Below, piece by piece: positions 1 to 7,454 of a stretch of 64,000 nt of DNA (its first letter is position 1; every line of letters starts with the position of its first letter). The notes beneath the pieces are model-generated. The model was not told the origin of the DNA. It ran no database searches and saw only the letters and a list, made by a program, of their open reading frames with translations. Both the position numbers and the translations under genes were made by a program. Source of the stretch: Actinophytocola sp963727495 (GTDB lineage: Bacteria; Actinomycetota; Actinomycetes; Mycobacteriales; Pseudonocardiaceae); NCBI GenBank assembly GCA_963727495.1, contig CAVSGQ010000006.1, forward strand, positions 744,001-808,000. The letters are read 5' to 3'.

Positions 1-449
1 CCCGGTACTGCCGGGAGGCCTACTACGCCGAGATCGGCCGGCGCTTCGCGCAGGGGTTCGACCGCACCCGGACCATCCCCGCCGACGGCGACCAGCTGCG
101 CCCGCCGGCCGGCCTGCTGCTCGTCGCCCACCTGCGCGGGGAGCCGATCGGCTGCGGCGCGGTGCGGTTCGTCCCCGGCGAGCCCGCGCACCTGCGGCGG
201 ATGTGGGTGGCCGACGCGGCCCGCGGGCTCGGCATCGGCAGGCGGCTGCTCGCCGAGCTCGAGTCCCGCGCCGCCGCGCACGGCTGCGACGAGGTGCGGC
301 TGGAGACGAACGCCGCGCTCACCGAGGCGATCGCGCTGTACCTGTCCGCCGGCTACGTGGAGGTCGAGCCGTTCAACGACGAGGTGCACGCCGACCACTG
401 GTTCACGAAGCGGCTCGGAACACGACCGTCCGCAGCATCACGAAGTTGA
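1..449 (+). CDS. GNAT family N-acetyltransferase, 5' truncated
   Basis: C-terminal part of a GNAT acetyltransferase; the reading frame is already open at base 3 and the start lies outside the window. GNAT enzymes transfer an acetyl group from acetyl-CoA to an amine; the substrate cannot be told here. Visible hallmarks are the acetyl-CoA loop in RGLGIGRRLL (motif A, R/Q-x-x-G-x-G/A), the preceding beta strand LRRMWVADAA, the motif-B stretch VRLETNAALTEAIALYLSAG and the terminal GYVEVEPFND strand. Its 3' end overlaps the end of the convergent gtrA gene by 47 bases. Confidence 0.85.
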   Translation, partial: RYCREAYYAEIGRRFAQGFDRTRTIPADGDQLRPPAGLLLVAHLRGEPIGCGAVRFVPGEPAHLRRMWVADAARGLGIGRRLLAELESRAAAHGCDEVRLETNAALTEAIALYLSAGYVEVEPFNDEVHADHWFTKRLGTRPSAASRS

Positions 450-828
450 TCGTCGTCGCGGTGCCCTGCGCGATCACCCACGCCAGCGGGATCTCCCAGC
501 CGGACGCGGGCAGCAGCGCGAGCAGCAGCGCGTTCGTGCCGACGTTGACGAAGAACGTCACGGTGTACAGCAGCGCGAACCCGCCCACCTGCGCGGCGCC
601 GCCGGTGCGGGCCGCGGCGAAGGTGAAGCGGCGGTTGAGGAAGTACGCGGTGGTGGTGCCGGCGACGAAGCTGCACGCCTTGGCCAGGTGCACCCACACG
701 CCGAGGTGCAGCAGCAGCTGGTAGACGCCGAAGTCGACCAGCGCGCAGAACCCGCCGATCACCACGAACCGGGCCAGCTGGCTCGCCAGCCCGATCCTCG
801 GCACGTCCGCCTCCGTCGCTGTGGACAC
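403..828 (-). CDS. GtrA family membrane protein (Rv3789-like)
   Basis: A 141-residue, four-helix GtrA/DPMS-type membrane protein. GtrA proteins are implicated in flipping or anchoring polyprenyl-phosphate sugars. The M. tuberculosis relative Rv3789 lies directly upstream of dprE1 and was first proposed to flip decaprenylphosphoryl-arabinose, later to act as an anchor for GlfT1. Visible: LARFVVIGGFCALVDFGVYQ (first helix), the conserved ACSFVAGTTTAYFLNRRFTF segment, then two further hydrophobic helices. I place the start at the GTG at 828 (VSTATEADVP); the open frame runs further up, but that part falls in a repeat element. Here it is divergent from dprE1, not co-directional as in mycobacteria. 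Confidence 0.85.
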   Translation of the reverse strand: MSTATEADVPRIGLASQLARFVVIGGFCALVDFGVYQLLLHLGVWVHLAKACSFVAGTTTAYFLNRRFTFAAARTGGAAQVGGFALLYTVTFFVNVGTNALLLALLPASGWEIPLAWVIAQGTATTINFVMLRTVVFRAAS

Positions 829-838
829 GACGGCGAGT

Positions 839-1006
839 CTAGGAGCGTGCTGAGCAACCCCGCCGGATGCCCCCGGTGATCCAGGTTTCCGCCGGCAAGG
901 CGGAGGGCGGGCCTCGTACCGGGTCGTACTCGGCTCGTCCGACAACGCCGCCGGCGGGAAGCTGGGCGCCGGGGGCGCCGGCATGGGTTGTTCAGTGCGC
1001 TCCTAG
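839..1006. mobile_element. 168-bp CTAG-ended MITE-like repeat, copy 1
   Basis: A 168-bp element beginning and ending in CTAG with imperfect terminal inverted repeats of about 35 bp (left CTAGGAGCGTGCTGAGCAAC, right end reversed CTAGGAGCGCACTGAACAAC). Its core (about 877-972) is clearly related to the core of the equally long element at 56093-56260, including ATCCAGGTTTC, GGCAAG, CCTCGTAC and CAACGCCGCC. No coding potential is credible. It fills the divergent gap between gtrA and dprE1, ending 32 bp before the dprE1 start, so the dprE1 promoter must lie in it or at its edge. A non-autonomous transposable element with a CTAG target is my inference. Confidence 0.75.
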
Positions 1007-1038
1007 GGACCCTCCGGCGGCCCCGTACGCTCGGTGCG

Positions 1039-2403
1039 GTGAAGCCAGGACATGACGAGCTGGCCAGGCTCACCGGCTGGGGGCGCACCGCACCGACCAC
1101 CGCGCACGTGGTCCGCACCGCGGACGTCGACGCGATCGCCACCGTCGTCCGGGAGGCCGGCGAGCGCGGCGTGATCGCCCGGGGGCTGGGCCGCAGCTAC
1201 GGCGACCCGTCGCAGAACGCGGGCGGCGTGGTCGTCGACATGACCGCGCTGGACCGCATCCACCACGTGGACGGCGACGCCGCGCTGGTCACCGTCGACG
1301 CGGGTGTCTCGCTGGACACGCTGATGCGCGCGCTGCTCCCGTTCGGACTGTGGCTGCCCGTGCTGCCCGGCACCCGCCAGGTCACCGTCGGCGGCGCGAT
1401 CGGCAGCGACATCCACGGCAAGGCGCACCACGTCGAGGGCAGCTTCGCCGACCACGTGCGGTCGATGGACCTGCTGACCGCGGACGGCACGGTCCACACG
1501 CTCACGCCCGACGGGCCCGACGCGGAGCTGTTCTGGGCCACCACCGGGGGCATGGGGCTCACCGGCATCGTGCTGCGCGCGACGCTGCACCTCAACCGCG
1601 TGGAGACCGCCTACTTCCTCGTCGACACCGACCAGGTCGGCGACCTCGACGAGCTGATGGCCCGGCAGACCGAGAACGACGAGTCCTATGTGGAGTCCGT
1701 GTCCTGGTTCGACGCGGTGACCACCGGCCCGCACCTGGGCCGGGGCATCCTCACCCGGGCCAACCACGCGACGCTCGCCGACCTGCCGCCGAAGCCGCGC
1801 CGCCACCCGCTGCGGTTCGACGCGCCGCAGCTGCTCACCGTCCCGGACGTGTTCCCGCCCGGCATGCTGAACCGGCTGACCGGCAAGGTGTTCAGCGAGC
1901 TGTGGTACCGCAGGTCCCCGACCCGGCACGGGGTCGTGCAGAACATCACCCAGTTCCTGCACCCGCTGGACATGTTCGGCGAGTGGAACCGGGGCTACGG
2001 CCCGCGCGGCTTCCTGCAGTACCAGTTCGTGGTGCCGCCCGAGGCCGGGCACGTCGTGCGGCGGACCGTCGAGCTGATGACCGAGGCGGGGCACGTGTCG
2101 GCGCTCAACGTGCTCAAGCGGTTCGGCGACGGCAACCGCGCCCCGCTGTCGTTCCCCATGCGCGGCTGGACGCTGTGCGTGGACATGCCGGTCCGCGCCG
2201 GGCTGCACGAGCTGTGCGAGGAGCTGGACGAGCTGGTGCTCGGCGCGGGCGGGCGACACTACCTGGCCAAGGAGTCGCGGACCACGCCGTCGGTGATCCG
2301 CCGCGGCTACCCGTGCCTGGACGAGTGGCGCAAGGTCCGCGCCGCGGCCGACCCCCACGGCGTCTTCGCCTCGGACATGTCGAGAAGGTTGGGACTTACA
2401 TGA
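1039..2403 (+). CDS. dprE1: decaprenylphosphoryl-beta-D-ribose 2'-oxidase
   Basis: FAD-dependent oxidase that converts decaprenylphosphoryl-ribose to the 2'-keto intermediate, the first half of the epimerisation giving decaprenylphosphoryl-arabinose, the only known arabinose donor for arabinogalactan. The VAO-type FAD domain is visible at ARGLGRSYGDPSQNAGG and LPGTRQVTVGGAIGSDIHGK; the substrate domain carries FLQYQFVVP and WTLCVDMP. The cysteine in the latter (residue 380 from the GTG start) corresponds to Cys387 of M. tuberculosis DprE1, the residue trapped by benzothiazinones, and the lysine of LAKESRTT matches the catalytic-site lysine. With GTG at 1039 the protein has 454 residues (mycobacterial enzyme about 460). 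It overlaps dprE2 by an ATGA. Confidence 0.95.
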   Translation: MKPGHDELARLTGWGRTAPTTAHVVRTADVDAIATVVREAGERGVIARGLGRSYGDPSQNAGGVVVDMTALDRIHHVDGDAALVTVDAGVSLDTLMRALLPFGLWLPVLPGTRQVTVGGAIGSDIHGKAHHVEGSFADHVRSMDLLTADGTVHTLTPDGPDAELFWATTGGMGLTGIVLRATLHLNRVETAYFLVDTDQVGDLDELMARQTENDESYVESVSWFDAVTTGPHLGRGILTRANHATLADLPPKPRRHPLRFDAPQLLTVPDVFPPGMLNRLTGKVFSELWYRRSPTRHGVVQNITQFLHPLDMFGEWNRGYGPRGFLQYQFVVPPEAGHVVRRTVELMTEAGHVSALNVLKRFGDGNRAPLSFPMRGWTLCVDMPVRAGLHELCEELDELVLGAGGRHYLAKESRTTPSVIRRGYPCLDEWRKVRAAADPHGVFASDMSRRLGLT

Positions 2404-3155
2404 TTGACGCGGTCGGAAACCCCCAGTCGCTGCTGCTGCTCGGCGGCACCTCGGAGATCGGCCTGGCCATCGCCGAGCGCTACGCCCGCCGCCGCCCGTT
2501 GCGGGTGGTGCTCGCCGCCCGCCCGTCGCCGCGGCTGGAGGCGGCCGCGGAGACGCTGCGCGCGGCCGGCGCCACGGTGTCCACCCTGGAGTTCGAGGCG
2601 ACCGGTTTCGACGGCCACCCGGCCGTGCTGGACAAGGCGTTCGCCGACGGTGACATCGACGTGGCGGTGGTGGCGTTCGGGTTGCTGGGCGACGCGGAGC
2701 AGGCCTGGCAGGACCACGCGCGCGCGGTGGAGCTGGCCCAGGTGAACTACACGGCAGCGGTGTCGGTCGGCGTCGCGCTGGCCGAGCGGATGCGCCGGCA
2801 GGGCCACGGCCGGATCGTCGCGCTGTCGTCGGTGGCCGGCGAGCGGGTGCGCCGGGCGAACTTCGTGTACGGCTCGACGAAGGCCGGCATGGACGGGTTC
2901 TACCTCGGCCTCGGCGAGGCGCTGCGGGACGAGGGCGTCACGGTCACCGTGGTGCGGCCCGGGTTCGTGCGCACCCGGATGACCGATGGCATGAAGCCCG
3001 CGCCGCTGTCGGTGGGCCCAGGGGACGTCGCCGACGTGGTCGTCGCCGCGGTGGCCGCGCGCAAGGAGCTGGTGTGGGCGCCGGCGCCGCTGCGGGTGCT
3101 GATGTCGGTACTCCGGCACATCCCGAGGGCGATTTTCCGGCGGCTGCCCGTCTGA
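2400..3155 (+). CDS. dprE2: decaprenylphosphoryl-2-keto-ribose reductase
   Basis: NAD(P)H-dependent short-chain dehydrogenase that reduces the DprE1 product to decaprenylphosphoryl-arabinose. The 251-residue protein has the Rossmann motif LLLGGTSEIGLAIAERYARR (a GGTSEIG variant, as in mycobacterial DprE2), the NYTA asparagine, the catalytic serine in IVALSSVAGE, and YGSTK as the YxxxK pair, followed by VVRPGFVRTRM. The start ATG overlaps the dprE1 stop codon (ATGA at 2400), so the two are translationally coupled, as expected for partners that act as a complex on the same lipid substrate. Confidence 0.93.
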   Translation: MIDAVGNPQSLLLLGGTSEIGLAIAERYARRRPLRVVLAARPSPRLEAAAETLRAAGATVSTLEFEATGFDGHPAVLDKAFADGDIDVAVVAFGLLGDAEQAWQDHARAVELAQVNYTAAVSVGVALAERMRRQGHGRIVALSSVAGERVRRANFVYGSTKAGMDGFYLGLGEALRDEGVTVTVVRPGFVRTRMTDGMKPAPLSVGPGDVADVVVAAVAARKELVWAPAPLRVLMSVLRHIPRAIFRRLPV

Positions 3156-3200
3156 GTGTCATATCGTCGACGCGAAGCGCGGGTAGTCGAGGAGGTACCG

Positions 3201-3746
3201 GTGGTGGTCACCCCGGAGGAGTGGCTGGCGAACTTCAACGCCAAGATCGACGAGGTCAAGGCGAAGACCGCCGAGTTCCAGCAGAACCTGGAGGCGTCGG
3301 GCGCCACCGAGACCTCGCCGGACGGGTCGATCAGCGTCTCGGTCGCGCCGAACGGCTCGCTCACGGACCTGCGCATCGACGAGTCCGCCTGGCGCGGCTC
3401 CGGCGGCGAGCTGGCCGGCAAGATCATGCACCTGGCGCGCCGGGCGCAGCGGGCCGCGGCGGTGCACGTGGCCGAGGCGTTCGCGCCGCTCGGGGCGGAC
3501 AGCGAGGCCATGCACATGGTCACCGGCTACATCCCCGAGCCGGAGCCGGACGACGACCAGGACCGGGGCGCGGGCTACGCGTTCGACGCCGAGCAGGAAC
3601 CGGCCCCGCCGGCCCCGCCGCCGGCACCACCCGCGCGACCGGAACCGCCCCGGATGGAACCGCCGCGCCGTCCCGCCCGTCCACCCAGGCGGGACGACGA
3701 CGAGGACTTCGGCGACGAGGGGATCTTCGGCGGCGGCGACCGCTGA
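3201..3746 (+). CDS. YbaB/EbfC family protein, T7SS-associated
   Basis: A 181-residue protein with an N-terminal YbaB/EbfC-like domain (about residues 5-100; TSPDGSISVSVAPNGSLTDL is the core beta hairpin), followed by a long helix and a low-complexity Pro/Arg/Asp tail. YbaB proteins are small nucleoid-binding dimers, but in actinomycetes diverged members head clusters of WXG100-like secretion substrates, as here. The GTG at 3201 is preceded by GAGGAGG at 3189-3195, which fixes the start. It opens the toxin locus and lies 28 bp before the WXG-like gene. Its exact role, perhaps chaperone or regulator, is unknown. Confidence 0.75.
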   Translation: MVVTPEEWLANFNAKIDEVKAKTAEFQQNLEASGATETSPDGSISVSVAPNGSLTDLRIDESAWRGSGGELAGKIMHLARRAQRAAAVHVAEAFAPLGADSEAMHMVTGYIPEPEPDDDQDRGAGYAFDAEQEPAPPAPPPAPPARPEPPRMEPPRRPARPPRRDDDEDFGDEGIFGGGDR

Positions 3747-3774
3747 CGACCGGTAGCAGGGGCGGGAGGCAGGC

Positions 3775-4587
3775 GTGACCACAGCGACGTCCGGGGCGGG
3801 CATCGTCGACAGCTACGCGGGGCTGGTCGACTCGATCACCAGCGACTCGGAGTCCGAGGGCGAGCAGGTCGTCGACGTCGCGCTCAGCGCGACCGGCGTG
3901 GTGATCGACACGATCGGCGCGGCCATCGACCCGTTCGGCGCGATCGTCAGCGCCGGCGTCGGCTGGCTGCTCGAGCACGTGTCGTTCCTGCGCGAGCCGC
4001 TCGACGCGCTGCTCGGCAACCCGGACGAGATCAACGCCAACGTGGACGCGCTCAAGTCGGCCGCGGCGGAGATGAAGACGATCGCCGAGGAGCACCGCCA
4101 GGACCTGTCCACGGTCGCCGGCTGGAGCGGCCAGGCGGCCGACGCCTACCACGGCAGCCTCACCCAGCTCGCCGACGAGCTCGACTCGATGGGCCTGACC
4201 CTCGACGGCACCGCGGCGGTCGTCGGCATCTCCGGCATGCTGGTCGTCACCCTGCGCGGCATCGTGTTCGACATCATCTCCTCGCTGATCACCGAGCTGA
4301 TCCGGTACGCGCTGATCGCGGCGGCCTCCGCAGCGGTCACGTTCGGCGGCTCGATCGCGGCCTTCTGCGGCGTGGCCGGCGCCCGGGCCGCCGCCACCGC
4401 CGCCCGGATCAGCGGCAAGATCTCCAAGCTGATCAGCGGCCTGGGCCGGCAGGCCGGCCGGCTCGCCGACCTGGCCCACGCGATGCAGCGCCTCGCCGAC
4501 GGCCTCGACCGCTTCTCCACCGCGGGTGACCTCGCCTTCGGCGCCTACCAGGCGGCCAAGCCCTACGACGCGCCCGCCCAGGCATGA
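3775..4587 (+). CDS. WXG100-like / ESX secretion-associated protein
   Basis: A 270-residue protein of the WXG100/LXG-type superfamily. It has two long alpha-helical stretches separated by a turn with the W-x-G signature (VAGWSGQAADAYHGSLTQLA, about residues 109-128), then hydrophobic helices at about 145-200 and the motif FGGSIAA, shared with the gene at 10233. No signal peptide is visible, consistent with type VII export or with a structural partner of exported toxins. GTG start at 3775 with GGGAGG upstream. Its stop overlaps the ATG of the downstream toxin gene by four bases, so it is probably its co-translated partner. Confidence 0.7.
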   Translation: MTTATSGAGIVDSYAGLVDSITSDSESEGEQVVDVALSATGVVIDTIGAAIDPFGAIVSAGVGWLLEHVSFLREPLDALLGNPDEINANVDALKSAAAEMKTIAEEHRQDLSTVAGWSGQAADAYHGSLTQLADELDSMGLTLDGTAAVVGISGMLVVTLRGIVFDIISSLITELIRYALIAAASAAVTFGGSIAAFCGVAGARAAATAARISGKISKLISGLGRQAGRLADLAHAMQRLADGLDRFSTAGDLAFGAYQAAKPYDAPAQA

Positions 4588-5861
4588 CCCGGCACCACAG
4601 CCACCACTCGAGCGGTTCGTCGGGTGGCGGTTCGACGCACCACCGGGGCGACCCCGACGCCGGGGCGCACCACGGCTCGGACGACCCCGGCCCGTCCCGG
4701 CACCCCGGTGCCGGTGGCGGCGACGGCGTCGACGTCAGCACCGACTCCCTGGACACCATGGCGGGCCGGCTGCGCAACACCGGCGGCCGGGTGGACGCGG
4801 TGGGCACCACGCTGGACGGCATCGACGTCGGGCAGCAGAGCATGGGCGTCGTCGGCTCCGCGTTCACCGGCGCGGCACAGAGCCACGTCCAGCAGGCCCG
4901 CGCCCAGGTCACCCGCACCCGCCGGGCGGTCGACAACGCCGAGGCCGGCACCACCGGCACCGCCCGCGGCTACCGCGACACCGACACCACCAACGCGCAG
5001 AACCTCGGCGACATCGACACCTCGACCGACGCGCCCACCCCGCACGGCGGCCGGACCACCACGCCCAGCGGCACCACCGGCACGCCGGGCGGCGGCACGC
5101 ACACCCCGCCGGCCACGCACGGCGACAGCGGCGGCCCGGCCGCCGGCGGGGGCGGCAACGACGGCGGCGGGGGCGGCGGGGACCGCCCGCCGGACACGCC
5201 CGGGCACCCCGGCGGCGACGGGGACGGCGGCTGGCACGGCGAGAACGGCCTGCAGCTCACCCCGGCGCAGAACGCCGCGGCGGACGACTTCCTGCGCCGG
5301 TCGCAGCAGGCCGAGCCCCGGATCACGCAGTCCATGCAGGACATCGCGGGCGACGTGCCGGGCAGCAGGCTGGTCGGGCTGGACTACCGGCTCAAGAGCG
5401 AGGACTCGTTCAAGCGCAAGCTCGCGACCGCGATCCAGGAGAACCCGGACCTGTCGCTGTCCGAGCACCTCGCGGACATGAAGGACTCGGTCCGCTACAC
5501 CATGCAGGTCGACCAGGACTACAGCCACGGCGTCCAGCACGCCGTGGACACCCTGCTGGACCAGGGCTACGAGCCGGTCAAGTTCAAGAACTTCTGGGGC
5601 GGCGAGGGCTACCAGGGCATCAACAGCATGTGGCGCGACCCGCGGACCGGTCAGGTCTTCGAGGTGCAGTTCCACACCCAGGAGAGCTTCGACGCCAAGA
5701 TGGTCACGCACGAGCTGTACGAGCAGGCCCGGCTCCCGGACACCTCGCCGGAGGAGCGGGCCCGGCTCAACGCGGAGCAGGACGAGACGTTCGACAACGT
5801 GCCGAGGCCTCCGGGGGCGGAGGACATCTCGCCGCACAGCAGGGGGCCGAGACGTGACTGA
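4584..5861 (+). CDS. polymorphic toxin with C-terminal RelA/SpoT-like synthetase domain
   Basis: A 425-residue modular protein. Residues 1-45 are rich in His, Ser and Gly; 48-140 form a helical WXG/LXG-like module (MGVVGSAFTGAAQSH) nearly identical in plan to that of the gene at 6135; 150-220 is a Gly/Thr/Pro linker; 260-380 is a RelA/SpoT-type nucleotidyltransferase domain. Synthetase residues are intact: R269/K271/S275/K279 (YRLKSEDSFKRK), D301/R304 (DSVRYT), the G-loop GYQGIN at 342-347, and the catalytic glutamate E360 in EVQFHT. I infer an exported enzyme transferring pyrophosphate to purine nucleotides, in the manner of Tas1 or secreted ATP pyrophosphokinases. It overlaps the next gene by eight bases. 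Confidence 0.78.
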   Translation: MTRHHSHHSSGSSGGGSTHHRGDPDAGAHHGSDDPGPSRHPGAGGGDGVDVSTDSLDTMAGRLRNTGGRVDAVGTTLDGIDVGQQSMGVVGSAFTGAAQSHVQQARAQVTRTRRAVDNAEAGTTGTARGYRDTDTTNAQNLGDIDTSTDAPTPHGGRTTTPSGTTGTPGGGTHTPPATHGDSGGPAAGGGGNDGGGGGGDRPPDTPGHPGGDGDGGWHGENGLQLTPAQNAAADDFLRRSQQAEPRITQSMQDIAGDVPGSRLVGLDYRLKSEDSFKRKLATAIQENPDLSLSEHLADMKDSVRYTMQVDQDYSHGVQHAVDTLLDQGYEPVKFKNFWGGEGYQGINSMWRDPRTGQVFEVQFHTQESFDAKMVTHELYEQARLPDTSPEERARLNAEQDETFDNVPRPPGAEDISPHSRGPRRD

Positions 5862-6138
5862 CGAAGCCGTGACCTACTACGCGCTGCTCGCCGGCGGGCG
5901 CACGCCCGACAACCCGTCGGGCATGGTGCGGCGCACGCACACCACGCCACCCACCGACGAGGTGTTCACCCGCGACCTGACCTGGCGGCCCACCGAGTAC
6001 CTGGAGCGCTACCGGCTCGGCCACACCGACACCGACCACGTCGAGGTCACCGAGGAGCAGGCGAACGCGATCATCGAGGGGTGGCGCGCCCGCTGGCCGG
6101 TGCAGGACGCCCTCGACCCGGAGTGGCGCGACCGATGA
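5854..6138 (+). CDS. putative immunity protein for the RelA-like toxin
   Basis: A 94-residue acidic, soluble protein with no recognisable family. Features are a TYYALLAGG start, a predicted beta strand DEVFTRDLTWRP and a helix EEQANAIIEGWRARWP. The GTG start at 5854 lies inside the toxin gene (eight-base overlap) and its stop overlaps the next ATG. A small unique gene wedged directly behind a toxin module is the classic position of a cognate immunity gene; function is inferred only from this position. A prediction: it binds the C-terminal domain (about residues 260-380) of the upstream protein. Confidence 0.6.
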   Translation: MTDEAVTYYALLAGGRTPDNPSGMVRRTHTTPPTDEVFTRDLTWRPTEYLERYRLGHTDTDHVEVTEEQANAIIEGWRARWPVQDALDPEWRDR

Positions 6139-6842
6139 CCCCGCACCGCAGGCACCACACGAGCGGTTCCTCGTCCCACCACGACACGTCCTCGCACCCC
6201 GACACGACCCACCACACCTCCGGCGGCCCCGGCGGCGACGGGGTGGACGTCGACACCCACGGCATCGACACCATGGCCGGCCGGCTGGACAGCACCGGCA
6301 GCCGCGTCGAGGCCGTCGGCACCACGGTCGGCAACGTCGACGTCGGCTCGCAGAGCATGGGCGTCGTGGGCGCCGGGTTCACCGGCGCCGCGCAGAGCCA
6401 CGTGCAGGCCGCCCAGCAGCAGCTCACGCGCACCCGGCAGGCGGTGGCGAACGCGCAGGCGGGCACCTCGGCCACCGCGCGGACCTACCGCGACACCGAC
6501 GCCGCCAACGCGCAGAACCTCGGCGGCTTCGACACCACCACCGACGTGCCGACCGCGCACGGCGGCCGGACCACCACACCGAGCGCCACCACTACGACGC
6601 CGGGCGGCGGCACGCACACCCCGCCGACCACGCACGACCCCGGCGGCGGCACCCCCTCGCGCACCGACACCCCGCCGCCCGGGTCGATCAGCGACCGGCT
6701 CGGCGGCGGGGGTGACGACGGCCCGCCCCGGACCGCACCCGGCCCGCCGGGGACGACGGCGGCGACCGCCAGCCCGACCGCAACCCGCCGCCGCCCACCC
6801 GCGACGGGCAGAGCCTGGGCCGGTTCGACGAGTCGCGGCTGA
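6135..6842 (+). CDS. polymorphic toxin N-terminal part (shared WXG-like module), frameshifted
   Basis: N-terminal part of a second toxin. Residues 1-35 are His/Ser/Thr-rich; about 35-130 repeat the helical module of the upstream toxin (DTMAGRLDSTGSRVEAVGTT, MGVVGAGFTGAAQSH, YRDTDAANAQNLGG); then a Thr/Gly/Pro linker (GGRTTTPS, GGGTHTPP, both also in the upstream toxin). From about 6720 the frame turns into Pro/Thr/Arg-rich translation and stops at 6842, whereas another frame, open from 6716, continues into the deaminase domain (6881-7450). The two halves look like one gene interrupted by a one-base loss (or two-base gain) between about 6716 and 6780. ATG start overlaps the immunity gene stop. 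Confidence 0.65.
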   Translation: MTPHRRHHTSGSSSHHDTSSHPDTTHHTSGGPGGDGVDVDTHGIDTMAGRLDSTGSRVEAVGTTVGNVDVGSQSMGVVGAGFTGAAQSHVQAAQQQLTRTRQAVANAQAGTSATARTYRDTDAANAQNLGGFDTTTDVPTAHGGRTTTPSATTTTPGGGTHTPPTTHDPGGGTPSRTDTPPPGSISDRLGGGGDDGPPRTAPGPPGTTAATASPTATRRRPPATGRAWAGSTSRG

Positions 6843-6880
6843 CCCGGGACGCGAACGGCCGGATCACCCACATCGACGGG

Positions 6881-7450
6881 ATGCCGGCCCAGGACAAGCT
6901 GCGCGAGATCGCCCGGGAGCGCACGCAGCTGTACGCGAACGAGAAGAACGGCGTGAACCCCGACGGCACGCCCCGGCCCGGCGGGAAGAACCCGGACCTG
7001 TCCGGCGGCCAGACCGGCAACATCGTCGCGCACGTCATGGACACGCGAACCGGCGAGATATTCGAGACGACCAACGGGCCGAAGGGCTCGGAAATCCCGC
7101 CGTCGCGGGTGCACCCGGACATCCAGCAGCGCCTCGACGACATTCGCGCGGCCGGCCCGTACCCGGTTTTCGACAAGAACGGAAACCCGGTTCCCGGGCA
7201 GACCCAGCCCTACCCGGGCTTCGACCTGCCGCTGCGGCACGCCGAGGTCAGGGCCACCAACGAGGCGCTGCACGCGAACCCGGGCTCCTCGATCGACGAC
7301 ATGATCGCCGACACCACGTTCCTCCGGCGCGACGGGCTCAAGGACGCGCCGTTCTGCGCGAACTGCTCCGGTATCCTCTCCGGCGTCCCCAGCAACTCCG
7401 GGCGGCTGGAGTTCGATCCGCAGACTCAACGCATAGTCGAAAGGCCGTAG
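6881..7450 (+). CDS. YwqJ-like deaminase toxin domain (C-terminal part of frameshifted toxin)
   Basis: C-terminal catalytic part of the second toxin; the frame is open from 6716 and reads GDDGGDRQPDRNPPPTRDG in the linker before the first ATG at 6881. The 189-residue segment has the zinc-deaminase signature: LRHAEVRATNEAL (H120 and catalytic E122, counted from 6881) and FCANCSGIL (C159 and C162), matching the HAE and CxxC motifs of the YwqJ/toxin-deaminase families that act on nucleic-acid bases. The immediately downstream gene is a YwqK-family antitoxin, which supports the pairing. If the frameshift is real, this domain may be silent; if it is a sequencing error, the locus encodes an intact toxin of about 438 residues. 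Confidence 0.7.
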   Translation: MPAQDKLREIARERTQLYANEKNGVNPDGTPRPGGKNPDLSGGQTGNIVAHVMDTRTGEIFETTNGPKGSEIPPSRVHPDIQQRLDDIRAAGPYPVFDKNGNPVPGQTQPYPGFDLPLRHAEVRATNEALHANPGSSIDDMIADTTFLRRDGLKDAPFCANCSGILSGVPSNSGRLEFDPQTQRIVERP

Positions 7451-7454
7451 TGTG

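Noticed and set aside
988..1038. Upstream TTG start for dprE1
   Set aside because: The extra 17 residues are encoded by the end of the repeat element and are not expected in a conserved enzyme; the GTG at 1039 gives the right length.
6749..6755. Programmed -1 frameshift in the deaminase toxin gene
   Set aside because: There is a GGGG run, but no proper X-XXY-YYZ slippery heptamer in the required frame and no evident downstream pseudoknot; mutation or sequencing error is simpler.
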